DNA from: Aquatica leii
Lineage: Eukaryota; Arthropoda; Insecta; Coleoptera; Lampyridae
Direction of reading: 5' to 3'
Assembly (NCBI GenBank): GCA_035610365.1
Contig: CM069436.1
Location: forward strand, 43,868,602 to 43,932,601
DNA length: 64,000 nt
Below the pieces are notes generated by a model, which was not told where the DNA came from, searched no databases, and worked only from the letters and a program-made list of their open reading frames with translations. Positions 32,869 through 44,307 of the stretch are shown here, in pieces (the first letter of the stretch is position 1; the number at the start of each line of letters is the position of its first letter). A program made the position numbers and the translations under genes.

Positions 32869-33577
32869 CTATCTGTACCCTGCCACGCTTCGCAGTGGGA
32901 CACAGGATAGATAGCATTGAAAGTTAATAATACTTAATTTATTAATAATAAAAAATATTTGTGTGTATTACTTTACACACGTAAGAACTGAATTTGGATT
33001 ATGCCATTGTTGAAAATTATTAAAAATGTAATAAAAAATGCACGTCTTTATGGTTTCATTTTCTAACTGTGAACTGTTTTACATTTAATTGTTATTTTAT
33101 TTTATTATTGAAATTAATTGATGTTTACTATATTGACATTCGTATTATTTGATATAAAATATAACCTCTACTTACAATTTGGTGAAAGGCGCAGTTCGAT
33201 CACAACACTATCAAAAATTCTTGACTTAAGTGAATATTTAATTCAGATTGTATAATAATCAGAATCAGATGCAAATTTTTTTGTAAATAAACAATGTAAT
33301 TGGGAACGAAATTGTTTCTCATGTGACATTATTATTTCGGCTGTCAGCGAGTGTTTTCCTAGCTTACGGCAGATGGCGCGGTCACTGGTACACAGCTGAT
33401 CGTTAAAAAAAATTATTTTCTCGCGGTCGCAGATATGTGACTGATGCAAAAAATATATAAAAACAATCCTTGATGCGGATTTTATATCATATTAAAATTT
33501 CAACTCAATCGGTGCAGAACTTTTTGAGTTTTTGAAGCGTACACAAACCAACATAACATTTTTATATATATAGATTG
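32869..33577 (+). mobile_element. Non-autonomous repeat with RTE-like tail
   Basis: It begins with a hairpin containing CCACGCTTCGCAGTGG (32,883-32,898) inside CTATCTGT...ACAGGATAG. It ends with a tail, CAACTCAATCGGTGCAGAAC (33,501-33,520) then TTTTTGAGTTTTTGAAGCG and ATTTTTATATATATAGATTG (33,558-33,577). Tails with ...AATCGGTNCAG...CGTACACAAAC...TATATAGATT end many insect SINE- and RTE-like repeats. No protein is encoded. It separates the PLE pieces on either side, so it inserted into an existing repeat cluster or marks its border. Confidence 0.5.
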
Positions 33578-33765
33578 AAAAAAGCTTATTATCAGTTTTA
33601 GGTAATAAAAAAACTGATTGGGATTCTGATATTGAAAAGCAGACAATATGTTGCCTGCGTATTTGTTCTGGTACTAGTTGTACATATTAATTAAAAGTAT
33701 TAATTTTGCTCATTTTATATATGTATACCTATTAGGTACATAATTGCATTATTTCTTTTCAATTT

Positions 33766-33862
33766 GACGACGTTTATAGCATTTCTTGTTCTTGTAGTTG
33801 TGCATACATACGAGAAACGGGTAAGAACATAAGAATTCGTATTAAGGATCATCAATGTATGT
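33766..33862 (+). pseudogene. Small PLE GIY-YIG fragment
   Basis: In one frame the text reads SISCSCSCAYIRETGKNIRI followed by RIKDHQCM. The Cys run, the YIxETG box and RIKDHQ match the PLE endonuclease start; Arg stands where Gly is usual (YIRET). It is on the opposite strand from the PLE at 31.4-32.9 kb, so it comes from another copy. It is cut off abruptly by Gypsy sequence at about 33,870. Confidence 0.65.
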
Positions 33863-33870
33863 ATGTAAAA

Positions 33871-34345
33871 ATCACTGCATATTATTCACAAAACAATGGT
33901 TTAGTAGAAAACTTGCATAGGCAGCTCAAAACTTTAATAAAATCCGAAGAAAATACTCTACCTTTGGTATTTTTTAGCATAAAATCTTTCATTAAAAAAA
34001 CAATGTAACATCAGCAATACTAGTAATTGACAGGAATCTAAAACTGTCAAAAAAATTCTTCAAATCAACGAGTGAACATAACACATCTGAATTCGTTACC
34101 AAAATTTGAAAACATTTTGCACATGTTAAAACTACAATGCTAAAGCATTACAACAAAAAACGGTTATTTGCCTTTAAAGTATCAGCAGCTATGTACATTT
34201 GTTTTATAAATTAAGAAACCTTAACAACCATTTTACAATGGCCCTTTTACAGTAATAACCCATATAATTACAATAGAAACAAGCGAGAAAAAATAAACAG
34301 TTCTATTAGACAAAACAAAACCAGTCCTCATCATATCTAAAGGTT
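33871..34345 (+). pseudogene. Gypsy-type LTR retrotransposon integrase fragment
   Basis: The first frame reads ITAYYSQNNGLVENLHRQLK (33,871-33,930), the integrase catalytic block with the conserved Glu (here in LVENLHR) and the helix after it. Further frames show LPLVFFSIKS at 33,960, and near 34,224-34,335 YNGPFTVITHI and TVLLDKTKPVLI, the C-terminal chromodomain-proximal part of Gypsy integrases. Stops and frameshifts are frequent. No LTR or other pol domain is attached. The enzyme would insert element cDNA into chromosomes; this one is dead. Confidence 0.75.
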
Positions 34346-34550
34346 AGGATTGCAGTAAAATACCTCAAAGTCTAAAAGATCTAGTTCTCATTATCTGGTA
34401 TTGATTCTTTTTTTTTGTAAAAATGTCACAGTTTGAAAGTAGATAATTAGGTTTTTTTACTAAACAATAAAATTATTAAAGATAGTGATTTGCGATTAAT
34501 TACTGTGTGTTATAATAATTTTCTCGTAATTTAACTGCTGACAGCTTAAT

Positions 34551-34685
34551 ATGATTTGGCAATCGGATCACAGGTATTATTGTGCTAAGCATAAAGTAAT
34601 TTATAAAGGTGCCAAAACAAATGGAAAACACCGTTTAAATTTATCTAAGACTGAAAGAGAACAAATAATAAAACACAAGTTGTAA
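34551..34685 (+). other. Short 44-codon frame of unknown nature
   Basis: An ATG frame reads MIWQSDHRYYCAKHKVIYKG and ends in a Lys-rich tail. It is the only relatively complex sequence between the Gypsy fragment and the piggyBac element. It might be repeat debris or an exon remnant; I recognise no domain. Confidence 0.2.
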
Positions 34686-34689
34686 CAAC

Positions 34690-35356
34690 GAATATATTCA
34701 TTTCATCACAGAAAGCAAGGTTAGAAAAGAGAAGCAACATAGAATTACATAGATGTGATCAATTGGTAGTACGTAGGTAATTATCACAGGTAATAATTGT
34801 TGATGCACGCTCGCTTCGGTTAGGAAACATGTCGTACATAAAATTAAACCAGTTGGCCTAACTTTTACATTTAAGAAGAACAAATTTACATTGGTAAATA
34901 TAACAGTAATATTCAATATCTCAATGATTAACCAAAGCACACCGTTTAACAATATTTTACACAAACAAGTTTTATAATAAATTGTGACTACAATATATGT
35001 ACGTACAATCGTGTGTGTAAACGACTGACAACATAGGTAAAAAAAAAAATAAAATAGGAAATACACTTACAATTTATATTTTTTTTCTTTTTAAGTATGC
35101 GGTTACCTAACGGCACCTTACCAAGAATTTTCTAAAATTTGGTAAAATAAAGAATCACGTACATACAGCGTTATCTAAAATAATTTTTTTTGGTTTATGC
35201 AATCTATAAAAAAAAACAAAATGCGCAAAGTTTTCCTTAAATTAAAACTGGTATTTTAGTAATTGGACTTACTCATACGTTATAATTGAAGTAATAAACC
35301 AAAACTTTTGATATCTTTAATGTATGAACGAACAGGTGTCAATATCTCTATCTTAA
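34690..35356. other. AT-rich DNA between elements
   Basis: The hydrophobic 122-codon minus frame here (34,698-35,066) has a low-complexity Phe/Tyr-rich start in an AT-rich region and no recognisable domain, so I do not call it a gene. Nothing else stands out. Confidence 0.45.
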
Positions 35357-35403
35357 TTAACCTTCTACCGCCTAAGATATTTTACATCGCAATGAGCCCA
35401 ACT

Positions 35404-35422
35404 GGGGTAATTTGAATACCCC
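35404..35422. repeat. Subterminal palindrome, left end
   Basis: GGGGTAATTTGAATACCCC is a near-perfect palindrome 43 bp inside the left end of the piggyBac element. Equivalent palindromes occur at the other end. It is a plausible transposase binding site. Confidence 0.75.
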
Positions 35423-35511
35423 AAGTGTTTAAGCCTCTAAACTGAAACTTCTTCGAAATGAAATAATAACTGATAAGTATGTTAAGTTATAGGTTTAATA
35501 GTTTTCATAAA

Positions 35512-36780
35512 TTATATACAATCAGTACATGTACAGATAATTTTGTCAGTAAGATGGATTTTACATAAAGGTTTTTTACACTTAATACATGCAAATCTTG
35601 TTTTCCTGTCATCAGATCTGGGACAGAAAGCACATCTTTGACCAGTTTGAAGCTTGCTGTCAAGATTACTTTCTTTTTCTTGGTTCAGCACTGTTACAGC
35701 TATTCCACATTTTGTTATTGACTCTAAAACATGTCGATGTAAACCTCTTGAGTTTAAGGCTCTCTGTTCCATATTAGGTTTGGCAAGTTGTAGAGACAGT
35801 TCCTCGAGAAAATTGTAGCGTCTAGATTTATCACCTTTTTGCCAGTCTGGGTGGTTGTAGATCCATACAATGTAAGCATTTAGTGCTGCTATGTCCACCA
35901 CTTCCATAAAAACTCTCAAAGGCCATCTATTGCATTTACGAACACAAGTGTATTCTCTGGTCATCTTGTCACTTGTATCTACTCCGCCTTTAGTCTTGTT
36001 GTAGTGGAGAATAATTTCTGGCTTTTGCATATCTTTATCGTGGATTTCTTTGTCGTGATGTTGCGTTGAAAGAAGTATTACAGCTTTTTTAGGTTTTGGA
36101 ACGTAAGACACAATAGTATGATTTGCAGTAAATCCAAATAAACTAGAATATTCTTCTCTATGTTTGCTTGCTAAGAATTCTTTAGGTATGTCTAATTTAT
36201 TTGATCTCAAAGTTCCAACCAGGGTTAATTTTTTTTCAAGAAGAGAATTGGCCAATCCAACGGAAATAAAAAAATTATCAGTAGTTACCCCACGTCCATG
36301 TCATAATACGGTTTTGTTAAATCTAAGACTACTCTAGCACCTTGATTGATTTCCCGCACACCGTTTATTTTACCAGCATACACTTGCAAACTTAGAATGT
36401 ACGCAGTTTTTCAGTCTGCACAAATCCAGATCTTAATGCCATAACGGCCTGGCTTAGATTTTATATAAACTTTAAATGGGCATCTTCCCCCAAACACGGC
36501 TAATCATCTCGTCGATGGTAATATTTTCGTATGGTTGGAAATTAGAAACACATTTAGCTGAAAACTGTACAAACACAAAACGAATAGCTTCTAATTTATT
36601 TTTTGAAGTCGCCATTTTTTCTTCTCTGGTCGATTTGTTGTCAAATCTCATGAACCGCATAATACTTTTGAATTTCTCACGAGACATTGCGGCATTAAAA
36701 AATGGTAAATAAAAAGCAGATTCTCCAAATTTTGTAGTACTGTTTGTACTTCTGTAGTGACGGGACCTGTATTTGTTATA
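35512..36780 (-). pseudogene. piggyBac transposase, N-terminally deleted and frameshifted
   Basis: Read on the minus strand: ESAFYLPFFNAAMSREKFKS and ENITIDEMIS (about 36,725-36,500), then after a stop GRYGIKIWICAD with catalytic Asp 1 (about 36,440-36,400), LDLTKPYYDMDVG, TTDNFF with Asp 2 (about 36,285), and an intact 247-codon frame (36,255-35,512) with KTKGGVDTSDKM holding Asp 3. The C-terminus has the Cys-rich cross-brace domain (CAFC...CIKC...CTCTDC) that binds subterminal DNA in this family. All three catalytic Asp are kept, but two breaks and the missing N-terminus prevent function. It would excise and insert elements precisely at TTAA. Decay seems modest, so the copy is fairly young. 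Confidence 0.92.
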
Positions 36781-36901
36781 AATAAATAAAAATTATGTAT
36801 TGTGTTGTATTTATACTAAAGTAAAAACAAAAAGAATTGTCATAAAAGACTAAACAATAGCAAAAGTAATTACACCAGACAACGCCCGTAGGGGCCTAAG
36901 C

Positions 36902-36920
36902 GGGGTAATCCGATTACCCC
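36902..36920. repeat. Subterminal palindrome, inner right
   Basis: GGGGTAATCCGATTACCCC is a palindrome with a 3 nt centre, about 185 bp from the right (transposase 5') end of the piggyBac element. It shares arms with the palindromes at 35,404 and 37,071. Confidence 0.75.
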
Positions 36921-37070
36921 AAGAGATAATTACCAGATTTAATAAAAATACAATGGTTTTTTAAACACTCTAATACTTATAATTGTTCGTCAATGTGTAG
37001 GTGAAGATTACCTAAAAGCTGAAATACATTCAATAAAGATTAAGATAGATATGAAGAAAAATGTTATCAC

Positions 37071-37089
37071 GGGGTAATGAAATTACCCC
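37071..37089. repeat. Subterminal palindrome, right end
   Basis: GGGGTAATGAAATTACCCC is the copy closest to the right terminal repeat, 16 bp from the end. The 8 bp arms are perfect while the 3 nt centre differs from the other copies, so the arms seem to be what is conserved. Confidence 0.75.
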
Positions 37090-37109
37090 CTTAGGCGGTT
37101 GAAGGTTAA

Positions 37110-39558
37110 ATACGTGTAGGTATGCAAAATTGTTAAATACAATTACGGCACAATCAAATCAAATCATAAAAAGAAAAATCAATTTTTACCCCAGAAAGAC
37201 CTTCACATAAGCAGTAATAGTACTACACCCATTTATAACGTGGATGAGTGAGAATATTTAGAAATAAAAGCCTCGCCGAGCACGTACATTAGATGATCAT
37301 GAACAAACCGTAGCAGTCACCGAAAAAATGGTTTTTGTTCCTTGGATAATTCCATCCATCAAAAAAACAACAAAATGACAGCAAACACTTTGAATACAGC
37401 AAAAAATTGGCGTTCTGGGACGAAACTTATACGGTACAAAAATCATACTTAAACACTTTTAACATAACATGTTGTTTGATACTCGAGAAGATATAAATAA
37501 CAGTATTTTTAAATATGCTCTTTTTGATTTTTACCAATAATCAATAATGTAACACACATTACTTGATACAATTTTACATATTTGTTTAAAAATCTTATCA
37601 AAAGTATTTGGATGCTAAATACCAAATAACAACCGTTTAACCTGATATTTTCAAAAAAAGAACTAGAAATTGCATTAAATCTACTGGTTTCGTCTTCCAG
37701 TGGCAATTAATATTTAAAATAATTTGCATTCTGCTTATTCAGCCAAAAAACTTTTTACTGTAAGTATTTAAAACAATTTTCGTTTACTTACTTTATTTAA
37801 TTCTCGCGGTTATAAAGCTTATTGTTATTATTTTCCTCTATAGTTTTTTAACAACCAGTGAGTACTTTTAATCACATGTGTGCACAAACTAAATTTAATA
37901 AAAAAACATGTAAGTTTACGTAAAACTAAAAATTATAGAAATATGAGAACATATTACATTTTGTACAAATATATTTAATTGACTTTAAATAATATGTTAA
38001 CGATTTACAACTATTTTAGATTTAAAAACAAAAATTTAAAAAAAAATATTTAAATAGTTAATTAACATAACTTCTTTGCTATTTTTGCACAATTACAAAA
38101 CAATATATAACTCAAATATACTATAATTTTTAAAGTAATACTTTAAAAAGAAATATGTTTGAGATATAACGAATATTAAAAATTTAATAAAACTAGAGAA
38201 GATATACATTATCGTACTTTAGAATGTCTTTCCTTCGTTTTTTAATTTATTTTAGCTAAAAACGCAATTTCGTTGTAAAAAAGAAAAACCCAGTAGCAGT
38301 TGATTTCACTAGTTAGTTTTATCCGAAAATTACAATATTATTAAACTCCACATATAGTTTTGAAAAACAGCAATTTACTATTATTAAATTCTAGCACGTA
38401 TGTATGAATGTTGTAATTTAGTTTTAAGTGGAATTGCAGGAAGTATATTGAAGCGTTAACGTAAGGATTACTTTACCATCGTAGAAAGAGAATCGCGATT
38501 GCCCTTAATACCTTCAGAAACATTCAAGAGCTAAATTTCAGTTCTTTTATCAGGATGTTGAATTTAAATAGCATAAAATTTAAATTGACTTTATAGTACT
38601 CTTTTTATTTATGTGCCAAGACCAATGTAAGAAAACCAGCAAAGTTTTTAAGTTATTTTTATTAATTATTTTGTATATTTTATTACTAAAAAATTGTTAT
38701 GTTCATTATTTTGTTATTAAAATGTATATATGTCATAACAATTGGTTCTACAAAATCATAAAAAAGACATTACGTTTTTTACAATATACAAATACTTGTT
38801 AATCATTCTTGCAATACATATATTTTTTATATAACATAGTAAAGTCATGAACAGTAAAAACTGGACTTGTACAAGTGGAAACTGAAGGATGTGGCCACAG
38901 TCGAAGAAATAAGCTTAACTTATGAGCGTGCAATAAACATTTTAATCTTTTAGGTAACGAAATAAAGTACATTACATTTATATGTTAGATCTTTTTATTT
39001 ACTTTTTACGTGCTAAAAATTGAAAACTCCTGTAGTTTAACTAAATAATTATATCGCTTTTGTAATGAGATATAATTTATTACTGTTTCCATATGTACTG
39101 AAAAACCTGACAAAAAACTATAGAAAACCTTACCACATTAAAATTTGTAAAGGTAATTAAATAACAACGAAATGACAACAGTAAATATCTATTTTTGGCT
39201 TCGTTTACAATTAGATATATAAGTAACCCTTATACTACAGTAGTTACAAATAATTTTTTACATTAATACGTAAGTATTGCTGGTTAATTTTAATATTTAG
39301 TGACGGGTAACTTTTGAGAAAGTGCCTATTTTGAATAAATTATCATTAAACATTTTTCAAATTCTCGTTTAAAAGTTTTGTCTTTTAATAAATCAATGAT
39401 TATAAAAAGTACGAACAACTTTATTTAGCATTGTTAATTAGTTCACCAATGTAACATACTACTTTTATTTTGTCAAAAATCTCACTATTTACTTTTGTTA
39501 TTTAATTAAAACCGAAGGAAGGTATAGGAAATAAAAATTCAATAAATTTTCTTTAGAT
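37110..39558. other. AT-rich non-coding DNA between two piggyBac elements
   Basis: No gene is recognised. Small AT-driven frames at 37,509-37,706 and 38,611-38,802 have no domain. A slightly more complex patch at about 38,430-38,560 is unassigned. Confidence 0.5.
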
Positions 39559-39562
39559 TTAA

Positions 39563-41580
39563 CCTTCAACGGTCTAATTACAGCTGCACATAGCAACATC
39601 TTTGTAAGTACCTCATTATATGTTTGTTTGTTTGTTGGAATTTGTAGTTTTAATATGCATACGTCAAACACTTACTTTTTGTGTCTAATATCAATATCTG
39701 TATCATTTACAAATCTTGACAATGTGAAAATTTTAGAAAAAATCATTAATTTCAAACAGGGGTGTGTCTGCACCCCACTCAGTTTTTAGAAGTTGTGATT
39801 TGTGGTTGCACTGCACATGTTTGATTTATATAGAAAACACCTCAGTACGCTTTGTCTTCTTGTTGAGATAAGTGAAAATGTGATTGCTTGTTACGAATGA
39901 GTTTTTAAATTAGCGATTCTAATAACCTTACCGACAAGGAGATGAAATGGCTTATGGTTTTTTCTTCATGATGATAACAAGATCGACAATTTTCTAGAAA
40001 GTGTAGATAACAACAACGAAAAAGAGCTCGACCACGTGGCAGAAGATAAAAAACACGACGATCTAATCAGCTGTAGCACGTAAACGTTGATTCCGCAGTA
40101 AAGAAATTATTGATATGAATGAAAATGATGATTTTTTACCAAAGATGCAAATAGTCAATAGTTTCCTTTGTGTTCTAGAAGAAAGCGAAGTCGGGTCAAC
40201 ATAATAAAAAGATTCCTGGTTTGACGCAATATTCTTTAAATATTACAATCGTTTCCGATGCATTTTATTATTATTTATGTCTTCAGATGTAATCGATACT
40301 ATAGTTACGGAAACTAATTGTAAAACCAATAATTTTTATAGCAAGTAGAATGCTGGTCATACTAGCAAACAAAGAAAATTTTTACCAACAACGTTTCAAA
40401 AAATAAAAACGTACTTTCGGCTATTATTATCACTTGGTTCTCTTCAAGCAAGCGATGAGTCGGTTGAGATGTTTTGAACCACAGATTCTGCGTATTACAG
40501 ACCAATTATTTTTGCTTGCATGTCGAAGGACCGATACAAAATGTGTAGACGAGCAGCACGTTCCATTTTAAGGGCGATGTCAGTTCAGTTTACATAAAAA
40601 GTAAACCGGATAAATACGGTTTAAAGCTTTGGGCATTGGCAGACTGCAATACCTCATATATTGCTAATAGGCAAGTTGATCTAGGTAAAAGGAAGCCTAG
40701 AATTATTTATAATAAAAAATAATATTTTTTTACAAGGAAAGAAAGTAATCGCCTGAAGAAGAATCAAAGGCAGAGATTTGTTTTATATTTAACTAAGCAC
40801 TTAGGGTCTGGATATAGACTCACGGTTGACAATTTCTTCACAAACTTATTGTTAGCAGATACCATGTGGGCAACAAATATTACTTTATCTGGTGCGTTAT
40901 GAAAAAATAAATCATATATCTCACAATATCTATTATCAAGTTACACCAGGCGTATATATGTGACAAAGAAGAAGAATTTAGTAATGCTGTTATCAACGGA
41001 ACCTTTGGACGATAAAGTAGCTGGTAGTAATTTATATAACAAACTAGACATTATTTCACATTATAATGGAACTAAAGGGGTTGCAGATACTGGTAATAAA
41101 CTGGGCAAGCAGTATACTGCGCAACAAAAAACAAATAGATAACCAATGGCAATATTTTATCACCTAATAGACATCGCAGCTATAAATGCATTCAAAGTAT
41201 GGATCTTCAAAAATGCAGATTAAACACAAAATAAATCAGATAGCCGTAGAAGGTTTTTACTTGAACTGGGAAAAAAGTTCATGAAAGAAAGCATGTCGTT
41301 AAGATATAAAACAAAAAAAAAACATAAAGAGCGACTTAGAAGAACACATACTGAAAGTACTTACAGAGTTGGATTAGCAAAATAATAGAACAGAAATTCC
41401 ACAATCCAAACAAGGGCGCTGCTATATGTATCAAAAGACGTCAGACAGGAAATCGTAATGATTTTGTAACAGATCTGGTAAATCTCTGTGAGAGAGCACT
41501 CGACTGCAGCAGTTATGTACAAGAAGTGCAAAGAGCAGTGATTTTCAATATGATTATGAACACTATTGTACAATTAATTG
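39563..41580 (+). mobile_element. Second piggyBac-family element, decayed, right end not found
   Basis: TTAA (39,559-39,562) precedes CCTTCAACGGTCTAATTA, clearly related to the terminal repeat of the 35.4 kb element (CCTTCAACCGCCTAAG). About 195 bp inside lies GGGGTGTGTCTGCACCCC (39,759-39,776), a palindrome in the same relative place as the inner palindrome of the first element. A degenerate transposase follows on the plus strand to about 41,580. I searched by eye for a matching right terminal repeat up to 42.6 kb and did not see it, so the right boundary is arbitrary. Confidence 0.75.
39930..41580 (+). pseudogene. piggyBac transposase, heavily broken
   Basis: Readable blocks in order: an acidic N-terminus (DNNNEKELDHVAEDKK near 40,005), AMSRLRCFEP near 40,450, VDEQHVPF and GRCQFS (40,540-40,590), YGLKLWALADCN with catalytic Asp 1 (about 40,616-40,655), YRLTVDNFFTNLLLADTMW with Asp 2 (40,815-40,870), and HYNGTKGVADTGNK with Asp 3 (41,058-41,100), where the second Asp of VDxxD has become Asn. 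A 60-codon open piece covers 40,960-41,142. A C-terminal Cys-rich remnant (GRCYMYQKTSDRKS near 41,415) is recognisable. It is older and more decayed than the copy at 35.5 kb and belongs to a related but distinct family. Confidence 0.82.
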
Positions 41581-41589
41581 AAGTACTTT

Positions 41590-42580
41590 AAGTATATGTT
41601 TTTTTCTGTTTTCTTCACTTATATATTGTACATATGTTTGCATTTTGGGGAAATAGATCTTCATTATTTTGCATTTGTTATTATTACTATTATTAAATTT
41701 TGTTGTACCTATATCCATGCAACAAAGATAATAAACAAATGGAAAATACAATGGAAGTTTATAAACTCTTGCAAAAGCAGACTGGAAATTTCAAAACACA
41801 CACAGTTTGTTGAAAGTAAATAAACATACTGCTACTTTGACATTTAATACTTTGTATAATATCCATTATCAATTATCTTGCATAAAAACAAATGTTTCCA
41901 TTTCATCTTCGATATACAGTTCATGAACAGTAGGTAACATCACGTATTCTAAAATTGCAAATTGTTTTTGCGTTAAATCTTGGTGGTGTTACTTACACAA
42001 TTTTACCTGGACAGCTCTTGCACATCCACTCACAGGAAGTAACATTGATCCGTCCATGTGTTTTTTAGAAAACACATTATTTATAGTTTTCCACATTATT
42101 TAAATTGTACCTAACCCGTGTCGTTTTTATAATTGCACACAACAACTAAATTTTGTCCGAAACGTTTGAGTAATCATTATTCAAATTTTTATTTTAAAAT
42201 TGTAACCTTATTGTTGCATGTTTTAATAAAATAAAACTATTTTTGTCGGGCTACGACAATGTACTCCTTATCATGGAGTCGACGCATTATCGCTTTTTAG
42301 AAGAAGTACGATCACTAAGCTACATTCTAAGTAATTGCTTAAAAGAATTGATTTTACAACGAGTAATTAGAAAAAAAACTATTTAGAATAATGATAATGT
42401 TAAGTATTATAAAAGTGTTATGGTCGATTTTTAAGAAATTTGTAACAATCCTTATATAATTTGTAATTATTAGCAACAATTTTAAATTCATTTCAAAATT
42501 TTTCCCGCTTAAAATAGGCCACCAACAACGCTTTGTACTTTTATAATCTTTATCTTTGACCCCAGAGTTCAAATTTTTCA
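41590..42580. other. AT-rich DNA
   Basis: It may contain the eroded 3' part of the piggyBac element at first; after that no gene or repeat is recognised. The short frames at 41,578-41,823 have no domain. Confidence 0.45.
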
Positions 42581-42589
42581 ACATTGGAC

Positions 42590-43957
42590 CCTGATAACAC
42601 GATACATTTTCGATTTTAGAGGGGATTTTGGTTCGAATTTGACTTTCACTTTTGCAAGTAGTGCTTAACAGAACTCAAGTTTTTCCTAATTAGTGCTTAG
42701 TGATTATCACTTTCGTTATTGTTTAACGGATTTAACTGATTTTGGAAGCAACAGGGGAGAGATTAGATTTCCAGTAATTACCTTTCTGAGTTTAATCAAT
42801 CGTAACTTCCTCTACGACAATCGTCGGATCTACGACTTGAGTTGCCGTTACTTCTAAGAGCCCCGACCAACAACTAAGGGTGAGAATAATTATTTTAAAT
42901 ACAAGGTAGTAAAATTTCTTACTTGTCCCCAGGGTTTTTTTCTCTCTCATTTTTTTCCACTCGTTTAACCATTTTACACGATTTAATCTTTTAATCGTTT
43001 AATCGATTATTTGTTTGGAATCACCAACCGTTGACACCGAAATACAAGAAAGGTCAATCAACCTCAAGTGCCAAGGTTACCTTCCAGTTCCGGACAATTT
43101 ACTTTCGAAGAAAACATCTAGCAGATAAGATAAATTAATTTTTAGTAGTTTAGTTATTTAGATTTAGTATCGTACAAATCGATATACATACATACAAACA
43201 TTCTTTTTCTTTTATACAATTACGTAGTAACTTGCTTACTTTGAATTCAGATTTTCTATTAGTATCGTTGGCGTGTATATTAAAAATTTGTTCATCGACG
43301 ATTCTGTAAGCTAATTAAAGTTAAGGGGACATTCATACCTGGGGTGTTAATTACCCAAACGACGATCGGAATAGAAAGCGATATCGTTTTAATCGAACAC
43401 GTCGAATGTCAGGGACCTGTTTATAATTTTCTTGTTTTAATTACCGCAGGGAAGTAAAGAATAATTAGTTGTCGAATAATTTCTTGCGCGATAACTTGCA
43501 GTTTAGTCGTTAAACTTTTTACAAGTAACAAAATTTTCATATTACAGCAAATATCTTTCATCAAAACACAACGATTCATTTTTGTTGTAGTAAGGTTATA
43601 ATTCAGTTAATTATTGCTGCCAACCTTTTTTTTATAAAATCAAATAAAAGAATTATTTTATTGCTGCCAACTTTGATAGCAAAAATTAATGTAATCTAAA
43701 ATTGATTAACTTTTTTTTTATTGTGGATTAAATATTTTTATACAGGTTACTACATAATAACAATATTGAACATTTGTACATTACGTGTAATAAGCCATCG
43801 AGATTTTGAGTTTTTATGTTTTTAAACATCGATTTAAAGACATTTTGTTTAATTATAATTAGGTATAAGTTTATACAAGGTGTGTGTCGATTAACAAGGC
43901 GTACCGTCATACCAATTGTTTTTTTTTATTTCTCTCTTTCCCTCTTTTTTTTCCTTT
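42590..43957. other. Less AT-rich island, possible host gene part
   Basis: 42,590-42,880 and 43,020-43,500 have a more balanced composition and no transposon features. A donor-like AAGG|GTGAGA occurs at about 42,880, and a polypyrimidine tract ending TTTCCTTTAG occurs at 43,940-43,957. This could be a leader exon and intron of an unidentified gene. No protein is recognised. Confidence 0.3.
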
Positions 43958-43959
43958 AG

Positions 43960-44105
43960 GGCTATAATTATTGTGGAGTTTTTCCAAACTTCAAGAGGGT
44001 CTGGAAGATACCGAAGTCGCAGAAGAAACTCTTGTGGCGCCCGTAAATCACTTTTTTTTCCAAGATTCACACCATCCTCCGAGAGAGAGCTAGCTTGGAC
44101 GCGAC
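43960..44105 (+). other. Candidate exon or unassigned complex sequence
   Basis: A strong acceptor-like pyrimidine tract (43,919-43,957) precedes a G+C-richer block. Open frames exist on both strands (plus: SRGSGRYRSRRRNSCGAR; another plus frame: QEGLEDTEVAEETLV), and a GTAAAT donor-like site occurs at 44,042. Frame choice cannot be made, and no domain is recognised. A repeat origin is also possible. Confidence 0.2.
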
Positions 44106-44307
44106 TAAGGTTTCCCAATAATTCGTTTTTTTTTAAGATTGGTAGCCGTTTTCCCTTTTTTTAAAGCCACCAGATTTACGCATATTACAAACTTGTGCTA
44201 CAGTGATCGTTATATGTTGATAGTTAAATTTACTAACCGCAAAAATTCTAAAAATGTATCGAATAATACATGATTGTAATCCACCAACAAATATAGCAAA
44301 AAGTAAC

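Larger units (their letters stand above)
35361..37105 (-). mobile_element. piggyBac-family transposon with both ends, internally deleted
   Basis: TTAA (35,357-35,360) precedes CCTTCTACCGCCTAAG and TTAA (37,106-37,109) follows its reverse complement CTTAGGCGGTTGAAGG (one mismatch), giving 16 bp terminal repeats with the TTAA target duplication diagnostic of piggyBac. The element is 1,745 bp. The transposase lies on the minus strand and lacks its N-terminal part, so an internal deletion between about 36,780 and 36,900 is likely. Three copies of a GGGGTAAT...ATTACCCC-type palindrome sit near the ends (35,404-35,422, 36,902-36,920, 37,071-37,089). Confidence 0.93.

Noticed and set aside
34698-35066. 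122-codon hydrophobic minus frame as a membrane protein
   Set aside because: Low-complexity Phe/Tyr start from a poly-A/T tract, no domain, AT-driven composition.
43891-44118. 75-codon minus frame as a protein
   Set aside because: The plus strand is open too, the N-terminus lies in an A-rich tract and no domain is recognised.
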